A stretch of DNA of 64,000 bases from Hymenobacter setariae (GCF_007713685.1 NZ_VMRJ01000002.1:744001-808000), one strand, 5' to 3'; positions 50,566 through 60,479 are shown, numbered from the stretch's first letter. Notes: generated by a model not told the origin, from the letters alone. Numbers and translations are program-made.

Positions 50566-51123
50566 ATGTCCCGCATTGGTAAATTGCCGATTAGCCTGCC
50601 CAGCGGTGTGCAGGTTTCGGTTGACAACGACAACACCGTAACGGTGAAAGGCCCCAAGGGCACGCTAACCCAGCAAGTAGACCGTGACATCGCGGTATCT
50701 ACCGAAGATGGCAGTGTGGTAGTAACCCGCCCCACCGACCAGAAGCGTCACAAGGCTATGCACGGCCTCTACCGCGCCCTCATCAACAACATGATTACTG
50801 GCGTAAGCGCTGGCTACGAGCACAAGCTCGAGCTGGTAGGTGTAGGTTACAAAGCTGCCCTCAACGGCAAAGCTTTGGAACTGTCGCTCGGCTACTCGCA
50901 CAACGTGTACCTGGCTATGCCTCCCGAAGTATCGGCTACCGCCGTTACCGAAAAAGGTAAGAACCCCATCGTTACCCTGACCAGCATTGACAAACAGCTT
51001 GTTGGCCAAGTAGCCGCTAAAATCCGCTCACTGCGCAAAGTGGAGCCTTACAAAGGCAAAGGTGTTCGCTTCGTGGGTGAAATCGTTCGTCGTAAAGCCG
51101 GCAAGACTGCCGCTAAAAAGTAA
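50566..51123 (+). CDS. rplF: Ribosomal protein L6
   Basis: The 185-residue protein near the sarcin-ricin loop has MSRIGKLPISLPSGVQV, the first repeat ending in HGLYRALINNMITGVSAGYEHKLELVGVGYKA and the second with VGQVAAKIRSLRKVEPYKGKGVRF plus a basic C-tail. It is 23 bp after rpsH. Confidence 0.97.
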   Translation: MSRIGKLPISLPSGVQVSVDNDNTVTVKGPKGTLTQQVDRDIAVSTEDGSVVVTRPTDQKRHKAMHGLYRALINNMITGVSAGYEHKLELVGVGYKAALNGKALELSLGYSHNVYLAMPPEVSATAVTEKGKNPIVTLTSIDKQLVGQVAAKIRSLRKVEPYKGKGVRFVGEIVRRKAGKTAAKK

Positions 51124-51132
51124 TCTAGTATC

Positions 51133-51483
51133 ATGGCTTTCGATAAAGCATCTCGCCGGAAGCGCATTCAGCGCATCATCCGCACGAAAGTGTCCGGCAC
51201 GCCGGAGCGCCCGCGCCTGTCGGTGTTCCGCTCCAACACGGGCATCTACGCCCAGATTATCGACGACACGGCTGGCCGCACGCTGGCTGCCGCTTCGTCG
51301 AAAAAGGTAACCGCCGAAGGCGGTAACGGCGTGGCCCTAGCCGCCGCCGTAGGCCGCGAAATCGCCGCTAAGGCGCAAGAAGCTGGCATTACCAAAGTAG
51401 TGTTCGACCGCTCGGGTTACCTCTATCACGGTCGCGTTAAATCATTGGCAGAAGGAGCCCGCGAAGGCGGCCTCAATTTCTAA
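51133..51483 (+). CDS. rplR: Ribosomal protein L18
   Basis: The 116-residue 5S rRNA-binding protein has the basic N-terminus [41 protein letters not shown] and ends [28 protein letters not shown], the standard C-terminus. rpsE follows 6 bp later. Confidence 0.97.
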   Translation: MAFDKASRRKRIQRIIRTKVSGTPERPRLSVFRSNTGIYAQIIDDTAGRTLAAASSKKVTAEGGNGVALAAAVGREIAAKAQEAGITKVVFDRSGYLYHGRVKSLAEGAREGGLNF

Positions 51484-51489
51484 GGCATC

Positions 51490-52107
51490 ATGGCAGAGTA
51501 TAACAACAACAACCGTGGTGGCGGTGCCGGTGGCAACGACCGTGGGGGTAACAACCGGGGCGGCAACGACCGTCGCGGTAACGACCGCGGTGGCCGCGGC
51601 AACAACGATAACGCCGTACAAGGCGATTCGGATTTCAAAGAGAAAGTAGTAGCTATCAATCGTGTAGCCAAGGTGGTGAAAGGTGGTCGTCGCTTCAGCT
51701 TCTCGGCTATCGTAGTGGTAGGCGACGGCAAAGGCAACGTAGGCTATGGCCTAGGCAAAGCCAACGAGGTAACCGACGCCATTGCTAAAGGCATTGACGA
51801 CGCTCGTAAAAATGTGGTAAAAGTGCCGCTGTATAAGCACACTGTTCCCCACGTAATGGAAGGTCGCTACGGTGGAGGTTTCGTACTTGTGCAGCCCGCT
51901 GCAGCTGGTACGGGCGTAATCGCCGGTGGTGCTATGCGTGCCGTGTTCGAATCTGCCGGTATCAAAGACGTACTAGCTAAGTCGAAAGGCTCGTCGAACC
52001 CCCACAACGTAGTAAAGGCTACCTTTGCTGCTCTCGCTAAAATGCGCGACCCGATGCAAATCGCTCAGGCGCGCGGCATTTCTCTCGCTCGCGTTTTTAA
52101 CGGTTAA
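51490..52107 (+). CDS. rpsE: Ribosomal protein S5 with an N-terminal RGG-rich extension
   Basis: The 205-residue protein has a 47-residue N-terminal extension of Asn, Gly, Arg and Asp ([22 protein letters not shown]), followed by a standard S5: [46 protein letters not shown] and the C-terminal helix. S5 lines the mRNA entry tunnel with S3 and S4, and S3 here has a similar low-complexity tail. An internal start that removes the extension is not obvious. Confidence 0.96.
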   Translation: MAEYNNNNRGGGAGGNDRGGNNRGGNDRRGNDRGGRGNNDNAVQGDSDFKEKVVAINRVAKVVKGGRRFSFSAIVVVGDGKGNVGYGLGKANEVTDAIAKGIDDARKNVVKVPLYKHTVPHVMEGRYGGGFVLVQPAAAGTGVIAGGAMRAVFESAGIKDVLAKSKGSSNPHNVVKATFAALAKMRDPMQIAQARGISLARVFNG

Positions 52108-52113
52108 TTGACC

Positions 52114-52293
52114 ATGCCACAGATTCAAGTAAAGCTCGTGCGCAGCGCCATCGACCGCCCCGAGCGTCAGAAGCGCACCGTACAGGCCCTAGGCCTGAAT
52201 AAATTGAACAGCACCGCTACTCACGAAGCCAACCCCAGCGTATTGGGCATGGTGAACGCTGTGAAGCACCTGCTGGAAGTAACCGAACTGTAA
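52114..52293 (+). CDS. rpmD: Ribosomal protein L30
   Basis: The 59-residue protein starts MPQIQVKLVRSAIDRPERQKRTVQALGLNKLNST and ends LGMVNAVKHLLEVTEL, a complete match to the short bacterial family. ATG 52114 is used in place of a TTG at 52108. Confidence 0.95.
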   Translation: MPQIQVKLVRSAIDRPERQKRTVQALGLNKLNSTATHEANPSVLGMVNAVKHLLEVTEL

Positions 52294-52308
52294 GCGTTTA
52301 TCCCAGTC

Positions 52309-52755
52309 ATGAATCTATCTAATCTCAGACCCGCCGCCGGCTCCACGCGCAATAACAAGCGCCTAGGTCGTGGTGAAGGTTCAGGCGGTGGTGGTACCGC
52401 TACCCGTGGCCACAAGGGTGCCAAGTCGCGCTCGGGCTACTCGCGCAAGTCGGGTTTCGAAGGTGGTCAAATGCCACTTCAGCGCCGCGTGCCTAAATTC
52501 GGCTTCAAGAACATCAACCGTGTTGAGTACAAAGGCATCAACCTAGATGTGCTCCAAGGCCTGTTTGAAGCCAACAACTCGGCTACGATGGCTGCCGGCT
52601 ACTTCACCGAAGCTGGCCTGGCGTCAAAGAATGCCAAAATCAAAGTACTTGGCCGTGGCGAAATTAACGCCGCTATCGAGGTACACGCCCACGCTTTTTC
52701 GAAATCAGCTATTGAAGCTATCGAAAAAGCTGGTGGCAAAGTAGTTACGCTGTAG
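52309..52755 (+). CDS. rplO: Ribosomal protein L15
   Basis: The 148-residue protein begins MNLSNLRPAAGSTRNNKRLGRGEGSGGGGTATRGHKGAKSRSGYS in the usual glycine-rich arrangement and continues FEGGQMPLQRRVPKFGF to a C-terminal KVLGRGEI...VHAHAFSKSAIEAIEKAGG. It lies 22 bp before secY, the conserved order. Confidence 0.96.
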   Translation: MNLSNLRPAAGSTRNNKRLGRGEGSGGGGTATRGHKGAKSRSGYSRKSGFEGGQMPLQRRVPKFGFKNINRVEYKGINLDVLQGLFEANNSATMAAGYFTEAGLASKNAKIKVLGRGEINAAIEVHAHAFSKSAIEAIEKAGGKVVTL

Positions 52756-52777
52756 CTTATATTGTTATCGATTAGCA

Positions 52778-54094
52778 ATGAATAAGTTTATCAACACGAT
52801 AAAAAATATTTTTGCGATTGAGGATTTGCGCACGCGAATCCTCAATACGCTATTTTTCATTGCTATCTACCGGCTAGGCTGCTACGTAGTCCTACCTGGT
52901 GTAGACCCCACGCAACTAAAGCAAGGCACTGGCGGCGTATTCGGTATTCTGGATACGCTGCTCGGTGGGGCATTTAGCCACGCATCTATTTTCGCGCTGG
53001 GTATCATGCCGTATATCTCGGCATCTATCGTGCTGCAATTGCTCACGATTGCCGTGCCATACTTCCAAAAACTGCAGAAAGAAGGCGAGTCGGGCCGGAA
53101 GAAAATTAACCAGTATACCCGTGTGCTCACCATTCCGATTGTGATGGCACAGTCGGTTGGCTTCCTAGCGACCATTAATGCTGAGGCTATTATTACGCCG
53201 GGTACTTTCTTCACTATCTCTACGATGCTCATCATCACGGCTGGAACGCTGTTTTGCATGTGGCTAGGGGAGAAAATTACTGACAAAGGCATCGGCAATG
53301 GTATCTCCATGATTATCATGATTGGTATCGTGTCGCGCCTCCCCGGCGCTCTCATCGGCGAAGCAGCCGCCAAGGGTGTAAACAAGTCGCTGATTTTCTT
53401 GCTAGAATTGGTAGTGCTGTTTCTAGTAGTAATGGCCGTTATCGTGCTCACGCAAGCTGTCCGTCGCATTCCGGTGCAGTATGCCAAGCAGGTAGGTGGT
53501 GCTACGCAACTCGACGCTCAGCGCCAGTTTATCCCCTTGAAGGTTAACGCTGCTGGCGTTATGCCTATCATCTTCGCTCAGTCGCTGATGTTTGTACCGA
53601 GCATCGCAGCTTCTGCCTGGGACAAGAATAGTGACTTAGCAGCTACTATTGCAGCGTATTTTTCACCTGAACATTGGGTATATAATACAGTATTCGCACT
53701 GCTGATTGTCATCTTCACATACTTCTACACTGCTATCAGCGTCAACCCAAATCAAATTGCGGACGACCTCAAGCGAAGTGGTGGTTTCGTACCAGGTGTA
53801 AAGCCGGGCCGGGACACGTCGGAATTCATTGATGAAATTCTGACTCGCGTAACGTTACCAGGTGCTGTTGCATTGGCGCTCATCGCCATCTTCCCAACTC
53901 TAGCATTGCTACTAGGTGTTACTCGTCCACTGTCTCTGTTCTACGGAGGTACTTCGCTTATCATCATGGTGGGTGTAGTACTAGATACGCTCAATCAAGT
54001 AGAAAGCTATTTATTGATGCGTCATTACGACGGCATGATGAAATCAGGCAAATTGCGCGGTCGGCCTTCACAGCCAATTGCTATTGCCTCTTAA
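52778..54094 (+). CDS. secY: Preprotein translocase subunit SecY
   Basis: The 438-residue protein forms the protein-conducting channel with ten membrane helices, starting FINTIKNIFAIEDLRTRILNTLFFIAIYRLG. It has the plug region, PYISASIVLQLL, the cytosolic loop with QLDAQRQFIPLKVNAAGVMPIIFAQS, and the C-terminal YLLMRHYDGMMKSGKLRG. It pairs with SecE encoded at 18067-18264. Confidence 0.97.
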   Translation: MNKFINTIKNIFAIEDLRTRILNTLFFIAIYRLGCYVVLPGVDPTQLKQGTGGVFGILDTLLGGAFSHASIFALGIMPYISASIVLQLLTIAVPYFQKLQKEGESGRKKINQYTRVLTIPIVMAQSVGFLATINAEAIITPGTFFTISTMLIITAGTLFCMWLGEKITDKGIGNGISMIIMIGIVSRLPGALIGEAAAKGVNKSLIFLLELVVLFLVVMAVIVLTQAVRRIPVQYAKQVGGATQLDAQRQFIPLKVNAAGVMPIIFAQSLMFVPSIAASAWDKNSDLAATIAAYFSPEHWVYNTVFALLIVIFTYFYTAISVNPNQIADDLKRSGGFVPGVKPGRDTSEFIDEILTRVTLPGAVALALIAIFPTLALLLGVTRPLSLFYGGTSLIIMVGVVLDTLNQVESYLLMRHYDGMMKSGKLRGRPSQPIAIAS

Positions 54095-54103
54095 TCAGCG
54101 CTA

Positions 54104-54886
54104 ATGGCTACTGGTGTTATTCAGTATAAGACTGAAGAAGAAATAGATTTAATGCGTGCTGCCGGGCAACTGTTGGCACGCGCCCACGGCGAGGTAGCTG
54201 CGCTGGTGCGAGAAGGGGCCACGACGCGGCAGTTAGACCGCCGCGCCGAGGAATTCATTCGCGACCACGGGGCTACCCCTTCGTTCAAAGGATTGTATGG
54301 TTTTCCCCACAGCTGCTGCTTGAGTCCTAACTCAGTAGTAGTACATGGGTTTGCTACAGATGAGCCGCTACAAAGCGGTGATATTCTGACTGTGGACTGC
54401 GGTGTGTTTCTTAATGGTTATCACGCTGATAGTGCTTATACCTACTCTATCGGAGAGGTGACGCCAGAAGTGCAACGTCTATTGGATGAAACCAAAGCAT
54501 CGTTGTATAAAGGCATTGAGCAAGCCATAGCTGGCAACCGTGTTGGCGATATCAGTTACGCCATTCAAAACTACGTGTCGCCTAAGGGCTATGGCGTAGT
54601 GCGTGAGTTGGTTGGGCACGGGGTAGGGGCTAAGTTGCATGAAAAACCCGAGGTGCCTAACTACGGTAAGCGGGGCTCTGGGCCACTACTGCAAACAGGT
54701 ATGACCCTTGCTATCGAGCCTATGATTACCCTAGGTAAGAAGGATGTGGTACAGGAAAAAGATGGTTGGACCATCCGAACCCGTGATAAGAAGCCAGCGG
54801 CGCACTTTGAGCACACCGTTGTTGTTAGAAAAGACAAGGCAGAGATTCTGACCTCCTTTGACTACATAGAAAAAGCACTGCAATAG
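54104..54886 (+). CDS. map: Methionine aminopeptidase, type I
   Basis: The 260-residue pita-bread-fold dinuclear metalloenzyme removes the N-terminal Met. Family motifs are [29 protein letters not shown] (here [14 protein letters not shown]), [16 protein letters not shown] with the two metal Asp residues, [20 protein letters not shown] with the metal His, [12 protein letters not shown] and HFEHTVVV with the metal Glu residues. No N-terminal zinc-finger extension. It is in the secY-map-infA order. Confidence 0.96.
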   Translation: MATGVIQYKTEEEIDLMRAAGQLLARAHGEVAALVREGATTRQLDRRAEEFIRDHGATPSFKGLYGFPHSCCLSPNSVVVHGFATDEPLQSGDILTVDCGVFLNGYHADSAYTYSIGEVTPEVQRLLDETKASLYKGIEQAIAGNRVGDISYAIQNYVSPKGYGVVRELVGHGVGAKLHEKPEVPNYGKRGSGPLLQTGMTLAIEPMITLGKKDVVQEKDGWTIRTRDKKPAAHFEHTVVVRKDKAEILTSFDYIEKALQ

Positions 54887-54891
54887 CCCTT

Positions 54892-55110
54892 ATGGCAAAA
54901 CAAGCCTCCATCGAGCAGGACGGTACCATCCTCGAAGCCCTTTCCAACGCCATGTTTCGCGTGGAATTGGAAAATGGCCACCAGCTGATTGCCCATATCT
55001 CGGGCAAGATGCGGATGCACTACATTAAGATTCTGCCCGGCGACAAGGTAAAGCTCGAAATGTCGCCTTACGACCTATCGAAAGGCCGCATTAAGTATCG
55101 TTACAAATAA
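54892..55110 (+). CDS. infA: Translation initiation factor IF-1
   Basis: The 72-residue OB-fold protein has [70 protein letters not shown] in the family order (quoted here in parts). It starts 5 bp after map. Confidence 0.97.
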   Translation: MAKQASIEQDGTILEALSNAMFRVELENGHQLIAHISGKMRMHYIKILPGDKVKLEMSPYDLSKGRIKYRYK

Positions 55111-55133
55111 ATTTTTTCGTTCTTTTCAAGGTC

Positions 55134-55250
55134 ATGAAAGTAAAAACCTCGGTGAAGAAACGTAGCGTTGATTGCAAAATCATCCGCCGCAATGGCAAGC
55201 TCTACGTTATCAACAAGAAGAACCCCCGCTTCAAACAGCGTCAGGGCTAA
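55134..55250 (+). CDS. rpmJ: Ribosomal protein L36
   Basis: A 38-residue protein beginning [19 protein letters not shown] and ending NPRFKQRQG. The usual zinc ligands C-x2-C-x12-C-x4-H are reduced: only the Cys in VDCK remains, so this is the zinc-free type, consistent with zinc-free S14. It lies 23 bp after infA. Confidence 0.95.
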   Translation: MKVKTSVKKRSVDCKIIRRNGKLYVINKKNPRFKQRQG

Positions 55251-55366
55251 ATTAATTTTTCAGAAGCCCGGAGTCTTGGGTACTGACTAGTTTGAACTTT
55301 TATTCAGCTAGTCGCCTTCCAAGCCGCTGCCGGGCTTTCTGGTCCGCAAACATCTAACCAACCAAT

Positions 55367-55744
55367 ATGGCTCGTATCGCAGGGGTTGACATCCCGGACA
55401 ACAAGCGCGGCGAAATCGCCCTGACTTACATTTTCGGCATTGGCCGGAGCAACTCGGTTAAAATTCTTACCAAAGCTGGCATCGATGTCAACAAAAAGGT
55501 TAAAGATTGGACCGAGGCTGAAGCTGGCGAAATCCGCGCCATTATCGCTGCTGAGCATAAGACCGAAGGCGTACTGCGCTCGGAAATTCAGCTCAACATC
55601 AAGCGTCTGATGGACATTGGCTGCTACCGCGGCCTCCGTCACCGCAAAGGTCTTCCCGTTCGTGGTCAGCGCACCAAGAATAACTCGCGTACCCGTAAGG
55701 GCAAGCGTAAGACCGTGGCCGGCAAGAAGAAAGCAACGAAATAA
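55367..55744 (+). CDS. rpsM: Ribosomal protein S13
   Basis: The 125-residue protein contacts P-site tRNA and the 50S bridge. It starts [33 protein letters not shown] and has [26 protein letters not shown], followed by a lysine-rich tail. A 116-bp gap without ORF precedes it. Confidence 0.97.
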   Translation: MARIAGVDIPDNKRGEIALTYIFGIGRSNSVKILTKAGIDVNKKVKDWTEAEAGEIRAIIAAEHKTEGVLRSEIQLNIKRLMDIGCYRGLRHRKGLPVRGQRTKNNSRTRKGKRKTVAGKKKATK

Positions 55745-55828
55745 CCCGTAGCGGCAATCGGCTCTGCTTAGTGCTCTTCATGAGTGTTAGGCGGAGCCAA
55801 CACCTGCCGCGTTTATAGCGATAACCAA

Positions 55829-56221
55829 ATGGCACAAAAAAGAAAAGACAAAGCCAAAAAGCGGCTTGTCGTGGTGGAGCAGGTGGGCCAGGTCCACATC
55901 CGCGCCTCCTTCAACAACATCATTATCTCGGTAACCAACTCGAACGGCCAAGTAATCTCTTGGGCTTCGGCAGGTAAGATGGGTTTCCGTGGTTCGAAGA
56001 AAAACACGCCTTATGCTGCCCAGATGGCAGCTAGCGACTGCGGCAAAGTAGCCCATGACCTGGGCATGCGCAAAGCCGAGGTGTTCGTGAAAGGCCCAGG
56101 CGCTGGCCGTGAGTCGGCTATCCGTGCCCTAGGTAACATTGGTATCGAAGTGACGACCATCCGCGACGTGACGCCGCTGCCGCACAATGGCTGCCGCCCG
56201 CCCAAGCGTCGCCGCGTTTGA
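55829..56221 (+). CDS. rpsK: Ribosomal protein S11
   Basis: The 130-residue platform protein begins [40 protein letters not shown] and ends with the standard [19 protein letters not shown] 55829 is preferred over 55784, whose extra residues are unlike the family. It is 84 bp after rpsM. Confidence 0.97.
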   Translation: MAQKRKDKAKKRLVVVEQVGQVHIRASFNNIIISVTNSNGQVISWASAGKMGFRGSKKNTPYAAQMAASDCGKVAHDLGMRKAEVFVKGPGAGRESAIRALGNIGIEVTTIRDVTPLPHNGCRPPKRRRV

Positions 56222-56247
56222 TTTTTCATTTCTGATATTTCCCTACT

Positions 56248-56853
56248 ATGGCACGTTATACTGGCCCTACCGCCAAAATCGCCCGTCGCTTTTCGGAGCC
56301 GATTTTCGGCCCGAGCAAAGCGCTCAATAAAAAGAATTACCCCCCCGGCCAGCATGGCCGTGGCCGTCGCAAGAAGCAGTCGGAATATGCTGTCCAGCTA
56401 ATGGAGAAGCAGAAGGTGAAATACCTGTACGGCGTGCTCGAGAAGCAGTTTGAAAACCTATTCCATAAGGCTGCTGTGTTGCCCGGTATTACCGGTGACA
56501 ACCTGCTTGGTCTGCTGGAGTCGCGCCTCGACAACGTAGTTTACCGTCTTGGTATTGCTAGCACCCGTCGTGCTGCTCGCCAGCTGGTGTCGCATAAGCA
56601 CATCACGGTAAACGGTGAGGTAGTAAACATTCCTTCGTACAAACTCCGCGCTGGCGACCAAGTTGGCGTACGTGAGAAGTCGAAGTCGCTCGAAGCCATC
56701 ACGACTTCGCTGACCGTGCGTAACGCACGTCAGTTCTCGTGGCTGGAGTGGGATGGCAAAGAGATGGTGGGTAAGTTCACCAATATGCCGTCGCGTGACC
56801 TGATTCCGGAAAAGATTACGGAGCAGCTCATCGTCGAATTGTATTCGAAGTAA
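56248..56853 (+). CDS. rpsD: Ribosomal protein S4
   Basis: The 201-residue protein is the third partner, with S3 and S5, around the mRNA entry site, but unlike them has no RG-rich extension. It shows [46 protein letters not shown], the S4 RNA-binding region [30 protein letters not shown] and a complete C-terminus. The N-terminal zinc cysteines seen in some S4 proteins are absent. Confidence 0.97.
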   Translation: MARYTGPTAKIARRFSEPIFGPSKALNKKNYPPGQHGRGRRKKQSEYAVQLMEKQKVKYLYGVLEKQFENLFHKAAVLPGITGDNLLGLLESRLDNVVYRLGIASTRRAARQLVSHKHITVNGEVVNIPSYKLRAGDQVGVREKSKSLEAITTSLTVRNARQFSWLEWDGKEMVGKFTNMPSRDLIPEKITEQLIVELYSK

Positions 56854-56865
56854 TAGTGGCACTTG

Positions 56866-56894
56866 GTGCGGCCCGGACGCTGTTCGGGCCGCAC
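56866..56894 (+). other. GC-rich hairpin after rpsD
   Basis: GTGCGGCCCG (56866-56875) pairs perfectly with 56885-56894, loop of 9. No T tract follows, so it may be a pause, processing or stability element. Confidence 0.6.
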
Positions 56895-56987
56895 TTATGC
56901 TGAGCCGGTGCTACTATCCTGCTGCTATTGAGCGCGGAAGGGCACAAAAACGACCGAATGGTGGTTTTGGTTGGCTACCCAAAATTG

Positions 56988-57005
56988 AGCAAGCCTAGGC
57001 TTGCT
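56988..57005. other. 18-bp perfect palindrome in the rpoA leader
   Basis: AGCAAGCCTAGGCTTGCT is centred on CCTAGG and followed by TTTTCC. As RNA it could form a 7-bp stem with loop CUAG; as DNA it could bind a dimeric regulator. Confidence 0.5.
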
Positions 57006-57037
57006 TTTCCTGTTACAATAAATTAACTGCCCCACAT

Positions 57038-58027
57038 ATGTCAATCTTAGCTTTTCAGATGCCGGAGAAGGTGGTAATGGAGAAATCCGACGACTTTACC
57101 GGGACGTTTGAATTCAAGCCTCTGGAGAAGGGCTACGGCGTTACGATTGGGAACGCGCTGCGGCGCATTCTGCTTTCGTCGCTAGAGGGCTTCGCCATCA
57201 CGTCGGTGCGCACGACTTCGGTGCTGCACGAGTTTTCGACGATTGAGGGGGTGATTGAGGACATGTCCGAAATCATCCTAAACCTCAAGCAGGTGCGCTT
57301 CAAAAAAATCAGCGACGCCATTGAGGACAAGATTACGGTGCGCGTAAGCGGGCAGGATTCCTTCACCGCTGGCGACATTGGCAAGTTTGCTGTAGGCTTC
57401 CAGATTCTGAATCCGAAGCTGGTTATCTGCAACCTCGACCCCGCTAAAGAGCTGGAGTTTGAGTTGACGGTAGCTCGCGGCCGTGGCTATGTGCCCGCCG
57501 ATGAGAACAAGCCCGCTGACCAGGTTTTCGGTCAGATTGCTATCGATGCTATTTACACGCCTATTAAAAACGTGAAATACAGCATCGAGAACACTCGTGT
57601 AGAGCAGAAGACTGACTACGAGCGTTTGCTGATTGAAATCTCTACTGACGGTTCGATTCACCCCGAAGAGGCACTGAAAGGGGCTGCCAACATCCTTATT
57701 CAGCACTTCATGTTGTTCTCGGACAGCACGATGCAGCTGAGCGGCAACCGCCCTGCGGCTGCTGAACCTATAGATGAAGAAACCCTCGCTATGCGTAAGG
57801 TGCTCAAAACCTCGCTTGGTGAAATGGACCTTTCGGTACGTGCTTATAACTGCTTGAAGGCGGCTGACATTAAGACCCTAGGCGAGCTAGTACAGCTCGA
57901 CATGGCCGACATGATGAAGTTCCGCAACTTCGGTAAGAAGAGCCTCACCGAACTGGAAAACCTAGTGGAAGAGAAGGGCCTGCATTTTGGCATGGACCTG
58001 AGCAAGTACCGCTTGGACGAAGACTAA
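57038..58027 (+). CDS. rpoA: RNA polymerase subunit alpha
   Basis: The 329-residue protein has the N-terminal assembly domain ([48 protein letters not shown]) and the C-terminal DNA/activator-binding domain ([53 protein letters not shown]) joined by a flexible linker near 235-250. It completes core RNA polymerase with rpoB and rpoC in the same window. Confidence 0.98.
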   Translation: MSILAFQMPEKVVMEKSDDFTGTFEFKPLEKGYGVTIGNALRRILLSSLEGFAITSVRTTSVLHEFSTIEGVIEDMSEIILNLKQVRFKKISDAIEDKITVRVSGQDSFTAGDIGKFAVGFQILNPKLVICNLDPAKELEFELTVARGRGYVPADENKPADQVFGQIAIDAIYTPIKNVKYSIENTRVEQKTDYERLLIEISTDGSIHPEEALKGAANILIQHFMLFSDSTMQLSGNRPAAAEPIDEETLAMRKVLKTSLGEMDLSVRAYNCLKAADIKTLGELVQLDMADMMKFRNFGKKSLTELENLVEEKGLHFGMDLSKYRLDED

Positions 58028-58039
58028 AAGTAGATTGCC

Positions 58040-58090
58040 TTGCTGGCTGCTAACTCCTTGTCGAGAGGAATTGGCAGCCAGCAATTTTTT
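58040..58090 (+). terminator. Terminator between rpoA and rplQ
   Basis: TTGCTGGCTGC (58040-58050) pairs with 58074-58084 and is followed by T6. The enclosed bases can form a further short stem. rplQ expression would need read-through or its own promoter. Confidence 0.75.
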
Positions 58091-58200
58091 GTCATTATTT
58101 ATTCAACCCGCTACGCCCTAGGGATTAGGGTTCTAATGAGGTTCCTCGCGACCCGCCGTGGTCCTGGTCCGCAAGCGTAGCATTTACCCAAAACTGTCCG

Positions 58201-58779
58201 ATGCGACACGGTAAAAAAATCAACCACTTGGGCCGCACTGCCGCCCACCGCAACGCGATGCTGTCGAACATGGCTTCGTCGCTCATTATCTCGAAGCGCG
58301 TAACTACTACTGTTGCTAAAGCCAAAGCTCTGCGTCAGTTTGTAGAGCCGCTGCTAACCAAGGCTAAGGATGACACCACGCACTCGCGCCGTACCGTATT
58401 TGCTACCCTGCAAAACAAGGAAAGCCTGAAAGAGCTATATGGTTCGGTAGCTGAGAAAATTGCTAACCGTCCCGGTGGCTATACCCGCATCCTGAAGCTG
58501 AGCGCTAACCGTGCCGGTGACAATGCTGATATGTGCATCATCGAGCTGGTTGACTTCAACGAAACGCTGCTCGAAGCCAAAAACGCTTCGGAGGCCAAAG
58601 CCACTACTACCCGTCGTTCGCGTCGCCGCGGTGGCAAGGGCGGTGCCGAGGCTACTAGCAACGAAGCCGGCACGTCGGCTGCTGTAGTAGCTGAAGAAGC
58701 TCCTGCAACTTCGGCTACCGAAGCTGAGGCTACTACGCTGGATGCTCCGGCTGACGAAAAGCAGACGCCTGAGGCTTAA
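58201..58779 (+). CDS. rplQ: Ribosomal protein L17 with a C-terminal extension
   Basis: The 192-residue protein has the L17 core at 1-124 ([44 protein letters not shown]) and a 68-residue tail: a short RRSRRRGG patch followed by an Ala/Glu/Thr-rich acidic stretch, probably disordered. It ends the ribosomal block and has a terminator 18 bp downstream. Confidence 0.95.
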   Translation: MRHGKKINHLGRTAAHRNAMLSNMASSLIISKRVTTTVAKAKALRQFVEPLLTKAKDDTTHSRRTVFATLQNKESLKELYGSVAEKIANRPGGYTRILKLSANRAGDNADMCIIELVDFNETLLEAKNASEAKATTTRRSRRRGGKGGAEATSNEAGTSAAVVAEEAPATSATEAEATTLDAPADEKQTPEA

Positions 58780-58797
58780 TTGTCCTAGGTATTTTGG

Positions 58798-58832
58798 AAA
58801 AGGGCTGCACCTATTGGTGCGGCCCTTTTTTT
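58798..58832 (+). terminator. rplQ terminator
   Basis: AAAAGGGCTGCACC (58798-58811) pairs with 58816-58829 (one G-U), loop TATT, T7 tail. Confidence 0.92.
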
Positions 58833-58968
58833 GTGTTTACAATATCTTGACCTAGATGTAAAGAAGCTTTCCCACAAGGGAGTGCAACCTAGGCAGCTTA
58901 AGTGTTGTCTGTTGGGTTGTAAGCGGAAAGCTATTGACCTTTGCGTCTTACCCCAGCTGAGTGAGCCT

Positions 58969-59544
58969 ATGGAAGCCGTTGCTTATATCGACATTAATGC
59001 CCCACTAGTAGAGCGGTGCCGGGTAAACGACCGGCAAGCGCAAGCTGAACTGTATCGGCGCTACTCAAAGGCCATGTTCAATGCTGCTTTGCGTATTACG
59101 GGCGACTATGCCGAGGCGGAAGATGTGCTACAAGAATCGTTCTTGAGTGCATTCCGTGAGTTAAGCGGCTATAAAGGTGATTCATCCTTCGGCGCTTGGC
59201 TTAAGCGCATTGTAGTTAATAAAAGTATTAATTGCTTGCGGCAGCGACGCCTGCAATTGGTGTCACTGGAAGATTTTCACCACGAGGCGACCCCCGCAGA
59301 AACTTCTGCTTCTCATACAGGGGAGGAAGCAGAAGAACTTCAATACCGGGCCGACGTATTGCGGCGTTGTATTCAGGAGCTGCCTGACGGCTACCGGGTT
59401 GTATTGTCGCTGTATTTGCTAGAAGGCTATGACCATTTAGAAATCGCCGGCATCTTAGGTATCACCGAATCGACGTCTAAATCGCAATACAGCCGTGCAC
59501 GGCAACGGCTACGTGAGCTGGCTATGCAGCGCGGCCTTAGCTAG
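58969..59544 (+). CDS. ECF-type RNA polymerase sigma factor
   Basis: The 191-residue protein has region 2 (LYRRYSKAMFNAALRITGDYAEAEDVLQESFLSAFREL and FGAWLKRIVVNKSINCLRQRR) and region 4 (LPDGYRVVLSLYLLEGYDHLEIAGILGITESTSKSQYSRARQRLREL). ATG 58969 (MEAVAYIDINAPLVERC) is chosen over a much longer reading from 58831. A weak -7-like GACCTTTG with TTG upstream lies about 20-25 bases before the ATG. The next gene encodes a single-pass membrane protein, the likely anti-sigma factor. Confidence 0.88.
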   Translation: MEAVAYIDINAPLVERCRVNDRQAQAELYRRYSKAMFNAALRITGDYAEAEDVLQESFLSAFRELSGYKGDSSFGAWLKRIVVNKSINCLRQRRLQLVSLEDFHHEATPAETSASHTGEEAEELQYRADVLRRCIQELPDGYRVVLSLYLLEGYDHLEIAGILGITESTSKSQYSRARQRLRELAMQRGLS

Positions 59545-59684
59545 CCGAACGCAAGGTATTGGCTACTACAACCTTCTGTTTTTATTCTTTCTTTCCCGCA
59601 CATTTCTGCTGGCTTTCGCTATCCAGCACCGTATTAGCAACGGGTAGCGGCCTTATTGCCAACAGCTTTTTAGAGCTATTTACC

Positions 59685-60479
59685 ATGAACTATAGTAAGC
59701 AAGACCAGCTTGAAGCGTGCGTAGAACGGCATCGGGCTGATTTCGACCTGCACGAACCCCGACCCGAACTGTGGGCGGCTTTGGAAAAGCAATTACATGA
59801 CTCAAGCGGTGAGCATACGGCCTCGGTAATGAGTGTAGTCGGGGCATCGGCAGATGAGAGCCCACAGCTGCCAGCTGTGCCCCTAGAGCAACCAGCTCCT
59901 CGCAAACAATGGGCTTGGGCCGAGTACTATAGCATTGCGGCGGCACTAGCAGTATTGATACTAGCCGCAGGCTTGGGCGAGGCTTGGAAGTCAGGCCAAG
60001 TGACAAAAGAACGTGCAGTTGCTAATGCAGCCGCTGAGCTGCCAACGAACGCTGAAGCCGACGCGGCGCTCTACCTAGGGCAATCGGGCGAGCTAATGGC
60101 CAGCGAAGTGAGCCACAACACAAATGCCCGGCTTGATACGGCAGTGCGTGGTATGGAAACCTATTACGTTGGCCAGCTAGCCGACCGCAAAGCAGAGCTG
60201 GGTCAGCTATCGCCCGAAGCGGTTGCTGAATGCAGCCGTGAACTGGTGGACCTAGATTCACTTTACCAGCAGCTAAAGCGTGAGCTACCTAGCCATCCTC
60301 AGCCTGAAGTGGTGCTCACAGCCATGAATCGTAACCTGCAATACCGACTCGATATTCTAAATCGGCAATTAGAACTACGCAATCCTACCCAAGCGGGCCT
60401 GGTCAATGAAACGCGCGGCGAATATGCGCTGGCCGATAGTCGCCGCGCTTCTGCTAGCATTCTGCACCATGACCACTAA
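59685..60479 (+). CDS. Single-span membrane protein, probable anti-sigma factor
   Basis: The 264-residue protein has an N-terminal cytoplasmic part of about 80 residues, one membrane helix (about 82-98, YSIAAALAVLILAAGLG) and a helical extracytoplasmic part (about 110-264) rich in Gln, Leu and Glu. It lacks the zinc HxxxCxxC signature. Place and topology, directly after an ECF sigma gene, suggest that it holds the sigma at the membrane. ATG 59685 is chosen over an upstream start at 59559. It overlaps the next gene by 11 bases. Confidence 0.6.
   Translation: MNYSKQDQLEACVERHRADFDLHEPRPELWAALEKQLHDSSGEHTASVMSVVGASADESPQLPAVPLEQPAPRKQWAWAEYYSIAAALAVLILAAGLGEAWKSGQVTKERAVANAAAELPTNAEADAALYLGQSGELMASEVSHNTNARLDTAVRGMETYYVGQLADRKAELGQLSPEAVAECSRELVDLDSLYQQLKRELPSHPQPEVVLTAMNRNLQYRLDILNRQLELRNPTQAGLVNETRGEYALADSRRASASILHHDH

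Noticed and set aside
58831..58968. N-terminal extension of the second sigma factor
   Set aside because: It begins at the rplQ terminator, crosses the likely promoter and is Cys/Lys-rich, unlike ECF sigma N-termini.
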